Of a stretch of DNA of 64,000 nucleotides, positions 1 to 8,749 are shown one piece after another. Both the position numbers and the translations under genes were made by a program. Every line of letters starts with the position of its first letter. Positions within the stretch are counted from its first letter, which is position 1. The DNA is from Bacillota bacterium (GTDB taxonomy: Bacteria > Bacillota > UBA4882 > UBA8346). Where the stretch lies: contig JAEYRX010000012.1 in assembly GCA_023435225.1 (NCBI GenBank), forward strand, positions 159,251-223,250, read 5' to 3'. A model generated the notes under the pieces. The model did no database searches. It had not been told where the DNA came from and saw only the letters and a list, made by a program, of their open reading frames with translations.

Positions 1-1
1 G

Positions 2-358
2 GAAATCTACGGGACGGAAGCTTGGAAAGAAGCGGTTAAAAACCTAATGTTGTTATTGGCTCCGGCTTGTCCTCATTTAACGGAAGAGATATGGCGGCGT
101 TTGGGCTATGAGTATTCTATCCATAACCAAAAATGGCCGGTCTATAATCCGGAAATGGCAGCGGAAGAAACCGTTGAAATAGTCCTTCAGATTAATGGTA
201 AGATCCGGGAAAAAGTAGTTGTTCCAATTGGTAGTTCCGAAGCGGAGCTAAAAGAGTTAGCTTTAAAAAATGAAACTATCATAAAAACTATTGAAGGTAA
301 ATCCATTAAAAAAGTTATTGCTATTCCGGATCGGCTGGTTAATATAGTGGCCATATAA
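2..358 (+). CDS. leuS: Leucyl-tRNA synthetase, C-terminal end (partial)
   Basis: The window opens inside this gene. The open frame enters at base 2 and ends at a TAA at 356-358, giving the last 118 residues of an enzyme normally above 800 residues. It attaches leucine to tRNA-Leu in the cytoplasm. The segment PHLTEEIWRRLG is the end of the class I anticodon-binding domain, and VLQINGKIREKVVVP is the characteristic start of the small LeuRS C-terminal domain. An internal ATG at 47 is in frame but is not the start. The next gene follows 8 bp later, so the two are probably cotranscribed. Confidence 0.93.
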   Translation, partial: EIYGTEAWKEAVKNLMLLLAPACPHLTEEIWRRLGYEYSIHNQKWPVYNPEMAAEETVEIVLQINGKIREKVVVPIGSSEAELKELALKNETIIKTIEGKSIKKVIAIPDRLVNIVAI

Positions 359-366
359 GGAGAGAT

Positions 367-888
367 ATGGATCCCTTTTATATTACTATAGAATTAGTAC
401 CCGAAAACAGAAAAACTATTCAAGCCAGTTTAAAAGGGAACGTTTGTGCTATTAAATTTCCGAAACCTTGGTTAAATAGAAAAAGATATTTGGCGCCGAT
501 GGTTGACCGGATATACTGGCGTTTATTAGGGCGGATTTATAACCGGGAGTTGCAGAGAAGGACCATAGACCTAAATGATAAATATTTTGGTTTTTACTAT
601 AAAATTGTCACTTATCACCGTCAATTTAGACGTTGGGGTTCATGTTCATCTTTGAGGAATATTCATTTATCACATCGCCTGATTGAAGCCCCCCAGACTC
701 TGCAGGATTATGTGATTATCCATGAGTTGGCTCATCTTGAACACCTTAATCATAGCCGTGACTTTTGGTCCTTAGTAAAAACCACCGGTTTCGACCCCAA
801 AATTATTCGCCGAGAAATAGAAATATACGGTCGTGCTTGGAATACTAGGTACTTTAAGTGGTATGAAGATTTACTTAAAAAGCTTTAG
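367..888 (+). CDS. YgjP/DUF45-family zinc metallopeptidase-like protein
   Basis: This 173-residue protein carries a gluzincin-type zinc motif, HELAH at residues 119-123, followed by a histidine at about 129 in a NHSxxFW context. That arrangement is typical of the YgjP-like (DUF45/WLM-related) metallopeptidase family. A basic FRRWGSCSS segment about 25 residues upstream is also a family hallmark. The ATG has a clear AGGAGA ribosome site 5 bp upstream. Substrates of the family are not firmly established, so only a predicted cytoplasmic metal-dependent hydrolase can be claimed. The gene is followed at once by a palindromic repeat that starts at the stop codon. Confidence 0.85.
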   Translation: MDPFYITIELVPENRKTIQASLKGNVCAIKFPKPWLNRKRYLAPMVDRIYWRLLGRIYNRELQRRTIDLNDKYFGFYYKIVTYHRQFRRWGSCSSLRNIHLSHRLIEAPQTLQDYVIIHELAHLEHLNHSRDFWSLVKTTGFDPKIIRREIEIYGRAWNTRYFKWYEDLLKKL

Positions 889-989
889 GGAAGCGCTGAT
901 TAATTGAATAAGTGACGATTTTGTGCTTCGCAAAATGCCTAATACCGCATATTTGCTCGCACAAATCGGATTAATCAGCAGCTTCCTTA
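889..989. repeat. Palindromic repeat family A, copy 1
   Basis: About 101 bp with imperfect terminal inverted repeats GGAAGCGCTGATTAAT / ATTAATCAGCAGCTTCC and an inner pair CGATTTTGTGC / GCACAAATCG. Two more copies lie at 32528-32630 and 62509-62612. This copy has a small indel in the right arm. It codes for nothing and looks like a MITE or REP-type element. Confidence 0.9.
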
Positions 990-1033
990 GAAAAGGAATT
1001 GAATATTTCTGATAAAATAGTGGCAAAAAAGTT

Positions 1034-1060
1034 AGCCCGGGGAAACCCCGGGCTTTTTTG
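1034..1060 (+). terminator. Rho-independent terminator after the metallopeptidase gene
   Basis: The palindrome AGCCCGGGG-AAA-CCCCGGGCT is followed by a run of six T. It is a strong intrinsic terminator separating the leuS-side operon from spoIVB. Confidence 0.9.
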
Positions 1061-1124
1061 TTTGAATAAAACCCCAGTTATAAGGGGAATTTAACCATAG
1101 TACTCATAAAATCTACTCTGGGGT

Positions 1125-2417
1125 GTGGCTTTATTGAAGAATTATCAATTACTTAAAAAACGACTATGGTTATTTATTTTAATTATCGGAGCTCCTATTT
1201 TACTATCCTGTTTAATTCAAATTAATAGTCTACCGGCAATCTTAAGATTGTCACCCGGGCAAAATTTTACTGTCTCTGCTTATTTTCCATTAAATTTTAT
1301 AACTATTGATAAACATTTAGAAAATCTTTTTCCGGTTCAATCCAAACGGTTATTAGGCAAAAATATCATCTTAAACTCCAGGAACAATCAGGAATTTGAT
1401 ATTCAAATAAGGCTGTTTGGAGTTATTCCTATTAAAAAACTTCATGTGGAAATCATTAAACCCCCATTAGTGATCCCAGGTGGGCAAGCAATTGGAGTTT
1501 TGTTTTCCAGCAAAGGAGTAGTTATCGTTGGAGATTTACCTTTAAAAGGAGTTGATGGAAGAACATATTATCCGGCTCGGGAAGCTGGAATCAAAATCGG
1601 AGATGTATTGTTAGCCATCAATAATTTTCCGGTAAATAGGGTTGAAGAAGTTGAATTTCATTTAAAAAATTATCGGTTGGAAGAAAAATATCTCACTTTA
1701 ACTATTAAGCGAAAAAATAAATTTTTACTTTTAAAAATCAAACCTGTGTTTACAAGTAGCGGAGGAGAAAAACGCTTCATGCTGGGTTTATATATTGAAG
1801 ACCCAGCAGCCGGAGTGGGAACATTAACCTTTTATGACCCAAAGTCTAATAGATTTGCAGGATTGGGACATAGGATATCTGAATTTGCCGGAAGAACCAA
1901 GATCCCATTTCAACAAGGCGAAATAGTAATGGCTAAAATAAGCGGGATAAAACAAGGGATTCCCGGTCAGCCTGGAGAAAAAATAGGAATTTTCAATTCT
2001 AACGCTGACCCAATCGGCAAAATTGAAAAAAATTGTAGGTTTGGAATTTATGGAACACTTTATCAAGGTATTGGGATAAAGGCGCAGCCAATACCAACCG
2101 CTTATGGTTCGGAAGTGAAAATCGGTCCGGCTCAAATATATACTGTTATAAACGGTTCAAAGATTGAACATTTTAAAGTAGAAATAATTAGGGTGTATAG
2201 ACAGGATAAACCACGTGACAAAGGAATGATTATAAAAGTAGTAGACCCTTCACTATTAAAACTTACAGGAGGTATAATCCAGGGAATGAGTGGAAGTCCG
2301 ATAATTCAAAATGGAAAATTCGTTGGAGCAGTAACTCATGTATTAGTTAATGATCCTACGAAAGGATACGGAGTTTTAGCGGAATGGATGATTAACGAAA
2401 TCAACAAAACAGGTTAA
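1125..2417 (+). CDS. spoIVB: SpoIVB serine peptidase (stage IV sporulation)
   Basis: This 430-residue protein is the forespore-secreted S55 peptidase that triggers processing of pro-sigma-K across the intermembrane space. One N-terminal membrane segment lies at about residues 13-33. A PDZ domain follows at about 125-200 (AREAGIKIGDVLLAIN), then the S55 peptidase domain. The histidine in GLGHRISEF (about residue 249) and the serine in GMSGSPI (about residue 389) match the family catalytic residues. Length is close to the family norm. GTG at 1125 is the longest start; TTG at 1134 has better spacing from GGGGTG and may be the true start. The next gene is spo0A, the usual Bacillota arrangement. 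Confidence 0.94.
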   Translation: MALLKNYQLLKKRLWLFILIIGAPILLSCLIQINSLPAILRLSPGQNFTVSAYFPLNFITIDKHLENLFPVQSKRLLGKNIILNSRNNQEFDIQIRLFGVIPIKKLHVEIIKPPLVIPGGQAIGVLFSSKGVVIVGDLPLKGVDGRTYYPAREAGIKIGDVLLAINNFPVNRVEEVEFHLKNYRLEEKYLTLTIKRKNKFLLLKIKPVFTSSGGEKRFMLGLYIEDPAAGVGTLTFYDPKSNRFAGLGHRISEFAGRTKIPFQQGEIVMAKISGIKQGIPGQPGEKIGIFNSNADPIGKIEKNCRFGIYGTLYQGIGIKAQPIPTAYGSEVKIGPAQIYTVINGSKIEHFKVEIIRVYRQDKPRDKGMIIKVVDPSLLKLTGGIIQGMSGSPIIQNGKFVGAVTHVLVNDPTKGYGVLAEWMINEINKTG

Positions 2418-2420
2418 AAC

Positions 2421-2448
2421 AGCATCTTTAAACAGGATGCTTTTTTTA
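2421..2448 (+). terminator. Terminator after spoIVB
   Basis: The hairpin AGCATC ... GATGCT followed by seven T starts 4 bp after the spoIVB stop codon region, so spo0A is likely transcribed from its own promoter in the following 220 bp. Confidence 0.8.
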
Positions 2449-2671
2449 TGTAAAGAAAATTCTTGACCATATACCGAATAAATTTTTTGAAATGTGAAGC
2501 TTAGATAAATAAAACAGAAATAAAAAGGAATTTTTTCCGGGATAGCGAAAAATAAATCGGTGGTATGTTTCTTTAACTTCTATATTTTTATTAATATTGG
2601 GAATGACATAATTGAAGGGAGTTTCAAAATTACCTTTGTATTCTATTATTTTGAATTAAGGAGATGGAGAT

Positions 2672-3448
2672 TTGCAACCTATAAGAGTGGGATTGGCCGA
2701 GGATAATCAGGAGTTTTGTCAACTTCTTCAAGATTATTTCTCCACCCAGACTGAAATAGAAATCGTAGCCATCGCCCATAACGGCCGGGATATTATTCAA
2801 TTATTGCCTTATGGCCAAATCGATGTCTTATTACTGGATATGATTATGCCGCAATTGGATGGACTTGGGGTCTTGCATTGGTTAAGAGAAAACCCCAGCT
2901 GCCCTAAACCGAAAATAATAATTTTTTCCGCTTTCGGGCAAGAGGAAGTTGCTCGAAATGCAGTCAATTTAGGCGTTGATTATTATATTTTAAAACCGTT
3001 TGATCTTAATACATTAACTCAAAGAATTATCCAAGTGGCTAAGGGTACCAAGGAATCTACCATTATAAAACGGAAAATAAGTTTCAATAAAGATTTGGAA
3101 ACGGAAGTAGTTAAGATTATCGAAAGTTTACATATTCCATCTAGTTTTAAGGGTTATGCTTATTTGAGGGACGCAATTGTAATGACTATTCAGGACCCTG
3201 GTTTACTTAATGAGATAACTAAAAAGTTATATCCATTAATAGCGGAGCAATACGATACAACAATGAACCGGGTAGAACGGGCAATGCGTTTTGCCATTGA
3301 AACTGCCTGGAATAAGGGTGAAGTTAGTATTTTACATAATTTATTCGGTTATTGTGTCGATGATAAAAAAGGTAAACCTACCAATGCTTCATTTATTGCT
3401 AAAATTTCCGATAAAATTCGTTTGGAAAAGAAGATTAGAGCTGTCTAA
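2672..3448 (+). CDS. spo0A: Sporulation master regulator Spo0A
   Basis: This 258-residue response regulator decides entry into sporulation. The receiver domain covers about residues 1-120, with acidic residues near the N terminus (EDN), a phosphoacceptor Asp at 56 in LLLDMIMP, and a conserved Lys in ILKPF. After a linker comes the Spo0A-specific DNA-binding domain, about 145-258, with the recognisable segments YDTTMNRVERAMRFAIE and ETAWNKGE. TTG at 2672 is preceded by AAGGAG with 8-bp spacing. Between the spoIVB terminator and this gene there is room for its own promoter, but I cannot identify a sigma-H or 0A-box site with confidence. A 20-bp piece resembling the right end of repeat family B lies at about 2612-2633. 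Confidence 0.96.
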   Translation: MQPIRVGLAEDNQEFCQLLQDYFSTQTEIEIVAIAHNGRDIIQLLPYGQIDVLLLDMIMPQLDGLGVLHWLRENPSCPKPKIIIFSAFGQEEVARNAVNLGVDYYILKPFDLNTLTQRIIQVAKGTKESTIIKRKISFNKDLETEVVKIIESLHIPSSFKGYAYLRDAIVMTIQDPGLLNEITKKLYPLIAEQYDTTMNRVERAMRFAIETAWNKGEVSILHNLFGYCVDDKKGKPTNASFIAKISDKIRLEKKIRAV

Positions 3449-3485
3449 TTAAATGTTTTCAAGTTCTAAGATTAAGAGGTGAATT

Positions 3486-4610
3486 TTGTTGGATTTTAAG
3501 GCGGTAGCTCGTTTAGATAAACGCACAAAAAATTTAGCCAAACGGATTAAACCCGGGGAGATAGCTATCATTGATCATGCTGATTTAGATCAGGTAGCAG
3601 TGGATTCATTAATTAAAGCCCGCGTTAAATTAGTAATAAATTCCAGCCCTTCAATTACCGGCCGTTATCCCAATCCCGGACCGGCGGTTTTGTTGCATGA
3701 AGGAATAGGTATAATAGATAATGTTGGTATTGATATCTTTCAAAAAGTTCATGAAGGCGATTTGTTAGAAATTAAGGGAAATAAGGTTATAAAAGAGCTT
3801 TCGGTCATTGCCGAGGGAGAATTACTGGAATCAAAGTCGGTAAATAAAAAATTACGTGAGATTCGTCGGAACTTATCAACTGAATTGGATAAATTTCTTC
3901 ATAATACCCTTGAGTATGCTTTAAAAGAAAAAGAATTGATTCTCGGAACGTTAAAAATTCCGGAAACTAAAATAAAAATGGAAGGGAAACCTGTTCTAGT
4001 GGTAGTCCGTGGTCAAAACTACCGTGAGGATTTAACTATTATTAAATCATATATTGACGATGTAAACCCGGTTTTAATAGGGGTTGACGGAGGAGCTGAC
4101 GCCTTACTTGAATTTGGTTTTCTTCCTGATATAATAATTGGAGACATGGATAGTGTTTCCGATGTCGCCTTAAAATCCGGAGCGGTATTAATTGTCCATG
4201 CCTATCCTGATGGCAGGGCCCCGGGGCTTTCCCGGATTGAAAATTTGGGGCTAGAGGCGACAGTATTTCCGGCTCCAGGTACTAGTGAAGATATTGCTTT
4301 ATTACTTGCTTATGAAAAAGGAGCGGACCTTATTGTTGCCGTGGGAACTCATTCAAGCATGATTGACTTTTTAGAAAAAGGCCGGGCTGGGATGGGTAGT
4401 ACATTTTTAGTACGGCTAAAAGTGGGCTCTATTTTAGTGGATGCGCGTGGTGTCAGTAAGATTTATCAAGGGCGGGTTAAACTACGTTATTTGATCCAAG
4501 TTTCAGTCGCCGGAATACTGACAATTGTAATTGTACTTTCGCAGACCCAATGGTCACGTGACTTATTCCGGACTTTATGGCTGCAGCTCAAGATATTGCT
4601 GGGATTTTAG
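3486..4610 (+). CDS. steA: SteA-like putative cytokinetic ring protein
   Basis: The 374-residue protein matches the SteA family, which is related to thiamin pyrophosphokinase folds. It has a central segment LIGVDGGADALLEFGF and IIIGDMDSVSD, typical of the nucleotide-binding core, and one C-terminal membrane helix at about residues 340-362. In actinobacteria SteA acts with SteB in septum formation and cell-wall hydrolase control, and in Bacillota the gene commonly follows spo0A, as here. Two adjacent TTG codons (3486 and 3489) follow an AGAGGTG site, so the start is uncertain by one codon. The role in this organism is inferred from family and context. Confidence 0.85.
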   Translation: MLDFKAVARLDKRTKNLAKRIKPGEIAIIDHADLDQVAVDSLIKARVKLVINSSPSITGRYPNPGPAVLLHEGIGIIDNVGIDIFQKVHEGDLLEIKGNKVIKELSVIAEGELLESKSVNKKLREIRRNLSTELDKFLHNTLEYALKEKELILGTLKIPETKIKMEGKPVLVVVRGQNYREDLTIIKSYIDDVNPVLIGVDGGADALLEFGFLPDIIIGDMDSVSDVALKSGAVLIVHAYPDGRAPGLSRIENLGLEATVFPAPGTSEDIALLLAYEKGADLIVAVGTHSSMIDFLEKGRAGMGSTFLVRLKVGSILVDARGVSKIYQGRVKLRYLIQVSVAGILTIVIVLSQTQWSRDLFRTLWLQLKILLGF

Positions 4611-4655
4611 TTATTAGTTCATTAAAATTGCCGGTTTTTATTCTTGGTTTTTTAA

Positions 4656-4685
4656 ATCCGCAATCTGCAATCCGAAATCCGAAAT
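4656..4685. repeat. Heptamer array, unit ATCCGAA
   Basis: Four adjacent 7-bp units (ATCCGCA, ATCTGCA, ATCCGAA, ATCCGAA) sit between steA and steB. It is one of about fifteen intergenic arrays in this window sharing a 7-bp period but not a sequence. Confidence 0.75.
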
Positions 4686-4712
4686 TACTCAATTGTCAAC
4701 AGGGGGATTTTT

Positions 4713-5606
4713 ATGATCATCGATCTGCGCTATCATGTTGTATCTTTAGTTTCAGTTTTTTTGGCGCTTGGATTAGGAATAATTATTGGCGCTAATTTAG
4801 GAATATCGGCAAACCCCCAATTTGAAAAACAAATTGCCCAGTTGGAACAGACTTATCAAAAGATCCGGGAGGACCAAAGATTACTGCAAACCTCCTTACA
4901 AGCTAAAGATAATGAGATTGAGATCGCCAATCAGTTTCAAAAGGCCATTCTTCCTAATTTAATTACTAATAGGTTGTTGGGTAAAAGAATTGCCATTATT
5001 CGTACGAATACTTCAATTGAATTTAAATATGCCAGGCGGTTGAATAACTTACTGCGACAAGCCGGAGCGGAAGTTACTTCAATTACTACTTTTGTTAAAC
5101 CCTTTGATCTAACTGATGAACAATTAAAAAATGAGTTACTTGACGCTTTCGATCTCCCGGCTGCAGATGATAAAACCTTAATTTCAAAAATTGATACTAA
5201 AATAGCGCAGATTATTACCAGCGGTCAAGGTAGTGGTCAGTTGATTTTCTTGCAGAATAAGGATTTGATTCAGTTATGGGGAGATTATAATCGTGGTTAT
5301 GTAGACACGATAGTTTTTTTGGGTGGTAATATGTCCAGTGAAACTAATTATCAATCGGAAGTTGATCTTCCATTACTGGATGCTTTTCATAGAATGAAAG
5401 TTACTGAAATCGGTGTTGAACCCAGTTTTGCCATAAAATCGTATATGCGTTTGTATCAGGCCAAATGTCCAAGCACTATCGATAATATTGACACCTCTCC
5501 CGGTGAAGTAACCCTGGTTTATTTATTAGCTTCAGGAAAAAAAGGACATTATGGGATTAAGGATACCGCTAGAGTATTTATACCGGAATTTAAATTAAAT
5601 TATTAA
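4713..5606 (+). CDS. SteB / MctB-like copper-transporter-family membrane protein
   Basis: This 297-residue protein begins MIIDLRYHVVSLVSVFLALGL, a diagnostic N terminus of the MctB (DUF3186, copper transporter) family, and has one N-terminal membrane helix. A coiled coil at about residues 28-70 is followed by a soluble domain with VVFLGG-type strands. Despite the name, family members beside steA correspond to SteB, the partner of SteA in division. The gene directly follows steA and has a GGGGG ribosome site before ATG 4713. The copper annotation should not be trusted here; a division role is the better inference. Confidence 0.82.
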   Translation: MIIDLRYHVVSLVSVFLALGLGIIIGANLGISANPQFEKQIAQLEQTYQKIREDQRLLQTSLQAKDNEIEIANQFQKAILPNLITNRLLGKRIAIIRTNTSIEFKYARRLNNLLRQAGAEVTSITTFVKPFDLTDEQLKNELLDAFDLPAADDKTLISKIDTKIAQIITSGQGSGQLIFLQNKDLIQLWGDYNRGYVDTIVFLGGNMSSETNYQSEVDLPLLDAFHRMKVTEIGVEPSFAIKSYMRLYQAKCPSTIDNIDTSPGEVTLVYLLASGKKGHYGIKDTARVFIPEFKLNY

Positions 5607-5681
5607 AATAGAGTACAGGGAAGAGGCAATAGAATAACTTCTTGTTTTAAGCTATTTAAATGGTGATTTTAGATATGGGAA

Positions 5682-6371
5682 GTGATTATTATAGAAGAAA
5701 AAGATTTGATTACAGTTTTAATTCCGGCTTATAATGAGGAAAGAAGTATTCAGGATACGATTCAGGCTGTACGAGATACCGGAATGGTAAATCAAATAGT
5801 TGTAATCAATGATTGTTCACTGGATAATACCAGCCGTTTAGCTAAAGAAGCCGGGGCTGAAGTTCTTGATTTAACTAAAAACATGGGAAAAGGCGGGGCT
5901 TTAAATTCCGGATTAAAACTGGCTAAAGGTGATATTATTGGGTTGCTTGACGGGGATCTAGGGAAAACAGCTTCCGAAGTTGTAAAATTAATTGAACCGA
6001 TTCTTTCCAATAAAGCCGATTTGACAATCGGGCGTTTTCCTCCTGCTAAAAAAAAGGGTGGCTTTGGTTTGGTAACAACCTTAGCGAGAAAAGGAATACG
6101 TTGGTATACCGGCTTGGAAGTCTCAAGCCCATTATCGGGTCAACGAGTAATGCGTCGTGAAGTTATTGAAAAAGTGGGGCATTTTGAGTCGGGTTTCGGA
6201 GTTGAGGTAGGTTTGACAATTGATCTGTTTCGGCTTGGGTTTCGGGTTAAAGAGGTTCCGGTCATCATGACTCATGCTGAAACGGGTCGGGATTTAGCTG
6301 GTTTTCTCCATAGAGGGCGTCAATTTATGGATGTGGTTATTGTTTTAGCTTCTAGATTGGTTAAGAGGTGA
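5682..6371 (+). CDS. Family 2 glycosyltransferase
   Basis: The 229-residue protein has a GT-A fold signature: VLIPAYNEE at about residues 12-20, then VVINDCSLDNTS, the metal-binding region LLDGDLGK, and a later GQRVMRREV. It would transfer a sugar from a nucleotide or lipid donor at the cytoplasmic membrane face. No membrane helix is present, so it resembles DPM1-type or cell-envelope glycosyltransferases. GTG at 5682 is the longest start but its GGGA site is very close, so a slightly later start is possible. It lies 7 bp before an MraY-like transferase, suggesting both act in one envelope glycan pathway with the SteAB pair. Confidence 0.86.
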   Translation: MIIIEEKDLITVLIPAYNEERSIQDTIQAVRDTGMVNQIVVINDCSLDNTSRLAKEAGAEVLDLTKNMGKGGALNSGLKLAKGDIIGLLDGDLGKTASEVVKLIEPILSNKADLTIGRFPPAKKKGGFGLVTTLARKGIRWYTGLEVSSPLSGQRVMRREVIEKVGHFESGFGVEVGLTIDLFRLGFRVKEVPVIMTHAETGRDLAGFLHRGRQFMDVVIVLASRLVKR

Positions 6372-6377
6372 TCAGAG

Positions 6378-7259
6378 TTGGAACTGGAAGAGTTCTTTCA
6401 GCCCATTATCTTATCTTTACTTAAGTATATTTTAATTTTTGGTATTACTTACTTATTAACTTTATTTACTTTTCCTTATTTAAGGGTTTTAATTATTAAC
6501 TCCGGAGCGGTAAAACCAAATTATCGTGATGAAAAAATCCCGGCTTTAGGTGGATTAATTTTTATTGCCCTTATGCCGTTAATTACCGGGATCAATATTT
6601 TATTTTCGGTAAATACCCCTTATGATTCATTTTTGTTTTTATTTGGGATAGTCGGAATGGGTTTTTTGGGCTTGATTGATGATCAAATGGGTGATAATAA
6701 TTCTAAAGGATTTAAAGGACATTTCTTGGCCCTTTTCAAATCGAAACAGTTAACTTCAGGTGGTTTTAAGGCTTTATTCGGAGCTACAATAGCACTGACG
6801 TTTAGTATTGGAGTCGCTTTATCGGTAAAATCTATCTGGCTGCCCTGGACTATTTTAATTAATTTTTTATTAGTAAGTCTGGCTGCCAATATGGTAAACC
6901 TTTTTGATTTACGCCCGGGTAGGGCCGGAAAAATTTATCTGTTGGCTTTTTTAGTTATTTTAGCCTTTAGCAAAAATTTGGAAAACTATATTGGGTTGTT
7001 TTTGCCATTAATTGCCATTATTTTTTACTACTTACCTTTTGATTTGAAAGCAGAGATCATGATGGGTGATATAGGTTCCAATATGTTAGGGGCATCCTTG
7101 GGAATGATGATGGCTTGGATGTTAAGTGATTTAAGCAAAATAGTCGCCCTAATTATTATGTTGACTTTACAGCTGAGTGCGGAGAAGGTTTCTTTTACTA
7201 AAGTTATAGAGAAATACAGCTTTTTAAAATTTATTGATGATATTGGCAGGAGGAAATAG
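6378..7259 (+). CDS. MraY/WecA-like glycosyl-phosphate transferase (family 4)
   Basis: This 293-residue integral membrane protein has about eight to ten hydrophobic helices and motifs of the polyprenyl-phosphate sugar-1-phosphate transferase family: GLIDDQMGD at about residues 98-106, NMVNLFDLRPGRAGK at about 170-184, and MMGDIGSNMLGASLG at about 229-243. Such enzymes load a UDP-sugar phosphate onto undecaprenyl phosphate. It is shorter than a standard MraY and lies outside any mur cluster, so it is probably a paralogue dedicated to another glycan. TTG 6378 follows an AGAGGTG site. The stop codon is 2 bp before nfo. Confidence 0.84.
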   Translation: MELEEFFQPIILSLLKYILIFGITYLLTLFTFPYLRVLIINSGAVKPNYRDEKIPALGGLIFIALMPLITGINILFSVNTPYDSFLFLFGIVGMGFLGLIDDQMGDNNSKGFKGHFLALFKSKQLTSGGFKALFGATIALTFSIGVALSVKSIWLPWTILINFLLVSLAANMVNLFDLRPGRAGKIYLLAFLVILAFSKNLENYIGLFLPLIAIIFYYLPFDLKAEIMMGDIGSNMLGASLGMMMAWMLSDLSKIVALIIMLTLQLSAEKVSFTKVIEKYSFLKFIDDIGRRK

Positions 7260-7261
7260 TA

Positions 7262-8095
7262 GTGCTTTTAGGAGCTCATGTTTCAATAGGGAAAGGATTT
7301 GACGGCGCTATTGATCAAGCATTAACTTTAGGTTGTGATGGTTTTCAGATTTTTGCCGGCAATCCTAGAGGCTGGGCTCGAAAACCCATTGCTGAAGAAG
7401 AATTTCAAAGTTTTAAGAACTACCGTCAAAAACAAGAAAATCTTTGGCCGGTTGTGGTACATTTGGCTTATCTTCCAAACCCGGCAACTCAAGATAATGA
7501 ACTCTATCAAAAATCCGTGGCGACATTGATTGAAGATTTTTCCCGCGCTAATGCTTTGGGAGCCGATTTTTTTGTCTTCCATCCCGGCAAATCCAAAGAA
7601 CGTGATTCCGGAATTGAACGTATAATCAGCACTATTGATTTAGTGTTGAAGAAGATTCAAGGACCCACATTGCTTTTGTTTGAAAACCAAGCCGGCGCCG
7701 GAAGTGAATTGGCGGGAAATTTAAATGATTTGGGTTTAATGATTAAAGGAGTTAACCAAAAAGAACGGATAGGGGTTTGTTTTGACACTTGTCATGCTTT
7801 TGCCGCCGGTTACGACCTACGGAATAAATCCGGTTGGGAAAAAACTTTAGCTGAGTTTGAGCGGGCAATCGGTCTTTCTTTCCTAAAAATGTTTCATCTT
7901 AATGATTCCGTTGGGGATATTGGCTCCCATCTTGATCGTCATCAACATATAGGAAACGGATCCATTGGTTTGGAAGGTTTTCGGTATTTAGTTAATCATC
8001 CGGTTTTAAATAAATTGCCGGGGATATTAGAGACCCCTCAGGATTCAGCTGATGATGATCTTAAAAATCTAGCCAAACTTCGGGGCCTTCAATAG
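7262..8095 (+). CDS. nfo: Endonuclease IV (AP endonuclease)
   Basis: A 277-residue TIM-barrel DNA repair enzyme that cuts the backbone at abasic sites. It begins LLGAHVSIGKG, and metal-binding segments of the family follow: VVHLAYL, FVFHPGKS, LLFENQAG, GVCFDTCHAF, MFHLNDS and DRHQHIGNG, supplying the expected His/Glu/Asp ligands for three zinc ions. GTG 7262 is preceded by AGGAGG with good spacing. Length matches the family. It appears to be the last gene of the spo0A-side run. Confidence 0.95.
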   Translation: MLLGAHVSIGKGFDGAIDQALTLGCDGFQIFAGNPRGWARKPIAEEEFQSFKNYRQKQENLWPVVVHLAYLPNPATQDNELYQKSVATLIEDFSRANALGADFFVFHPGKSKERDSGIERIISTIDLVLKKIQGPTLLLFENQAGAGSELAGNLNDLGLMIKGVNQKERIGVCFDTCHAFAAGYDLRNKSGWEKTLAEFERAIGLSFLKMFHLNDSVGDIGSHLDRHQHIGNGSIGLEGFRYLVNHPVLNKLPGILETPQDSADDDLKNLAKLRGLQ

Positions 8096-8096
8096 T

Positions 8097-8261
8097 AACT
8101 CACTCTTGTTCTCTCTTAAAAGAGAAAGTAACCATGAACCTTCGTTGCCTAAAAGACCAAATAATAAGCGGTTCTCTCCCTTTCAAAGACCGGAACCACG
8201 GTTCAAGATTCGACGTTAATGGATGGAATACGCCGGCAAGGGAGACAAAAGAGGGTGAGTT
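8097..8261. repeat. Palindromic repeat family C, long copy
   Basis: An inverted-repeat element that begins right after the nfo stop. Left end AACTCACTCTTGTTCTC and right end GAGACAAAAGAGGGTGAGTT are imperfect inverted copies of each other. Its left part, with a TTAAAAGAGA core followed by GTAACC, resembles the shorter elements at 9692-9796 and 38537-38637, so I group it with them tentatively. Confidence 0.7.
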
Positions 8262-8268
8262 GGGTTGA

Positions 8269-8290
8269 TTAAAGGTTAAAGGTTAAAGGT
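8269..8290. repeat. Heptamer array TTAAAGG x3 forming the rnhA ribosome site
   Basis: Three TTAAAGG units end at AAAGGTGG, which is the only Shine-Dalgarno-like sequence before the TTG start of rnhA at 8300. The repeat itself appears to supply the ribosome binding site. Confidence 0.75.
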
Positions 8291-8299
8291 GGTTCACAA

Positions 8300-8749
8300 T
8301 TGAAAGAAGTAGAAATTTATACTGACGGAGCCTGTTCCGGAAATCCGGGCCCGGGAGGTTGGGGAGCTATTTTAATTCATCAAGGCCATGAAAAAGAGTT
8401 TTCCGGAAGCGAGCCTCAGACTACTAATCAAAGAATGGAGCTCACAGCAGCCATCCAAGCTTTGGAGGCTTTAAAATATCCATGCCGGATTAAGTTATAT
8501 TCGGATAGTGCTTATTTAATTAATGCTTTTCGTCAAAATTGGTTTAGAAGATGGGAAGCAAATGGTTGGTTAAATGCTCAGAAGAAACCAGTGGAGAACC
8601 AAGATTTATGGTTTAAATTACTTGATCTTAATCGGAGCCATCAGATTGATTGGATTAAAGTAGCTGGGCACCAAGACAATTTATATAATAACCGTTGTGA
8701 TAAATTAGCAAGGGAGGCGGTAAAAGAGCAATTGACAATGAACAATTGA
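8300..8749 (+). CDS. rnhA: Ribonuclease HI
   Basis: This 149-residue enzyme cleaves RNA in RNA-DNA hybrids. All catalytic acids are present: Asp in YTDGACSGNPGPGGW, Glu in RMELTAA, Asp in YSDSAYL and Asp in NNRCDKLAREA, with the histidine of AGHQ. Length and order match bacterial RNase HI. TTG 8300 follows the heptamer-derived AAAGGTGG. The last residues (about 140-149) are encoded inside an AATTGAC heptamer array that runs past the stop codon, so the C terminus seems to have been extended or remodelled by the repeat. Confidence 0.94.
   Translation: MKEVEIYTDGACSGNPGPGGWGAILIHQGHEKEFSGSEPQTTNQRMELTAAIQALEALKYPCRIKLYSDSAYLINAFRQNWFRRWEANGWLNAQKKPVENQDLWFKLLDLNRSHQIDWIKVAGHQDNLYNNRCDKLAREAVKEQLTMNN

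Noticed and set aside
889..989. Family A repeat as a transcription terminator
   Set aside because: There is no T tract, and separate strong terminators are found nearby (1034-1060, 32634-32666).
1086..1115. Sigma-G/F-like promoter (GAATTT ... CATAAAA) before spoIVB
   Set aside because: The match is weak and AT-rich DNA gives many such hits; not supportable without mapping.
4577..4795. 72-residue frame between steA and steB
   Set aside because: It overlaps the end of steA and the start of steB in another frame and contains the heptamer array; no ribosome site.
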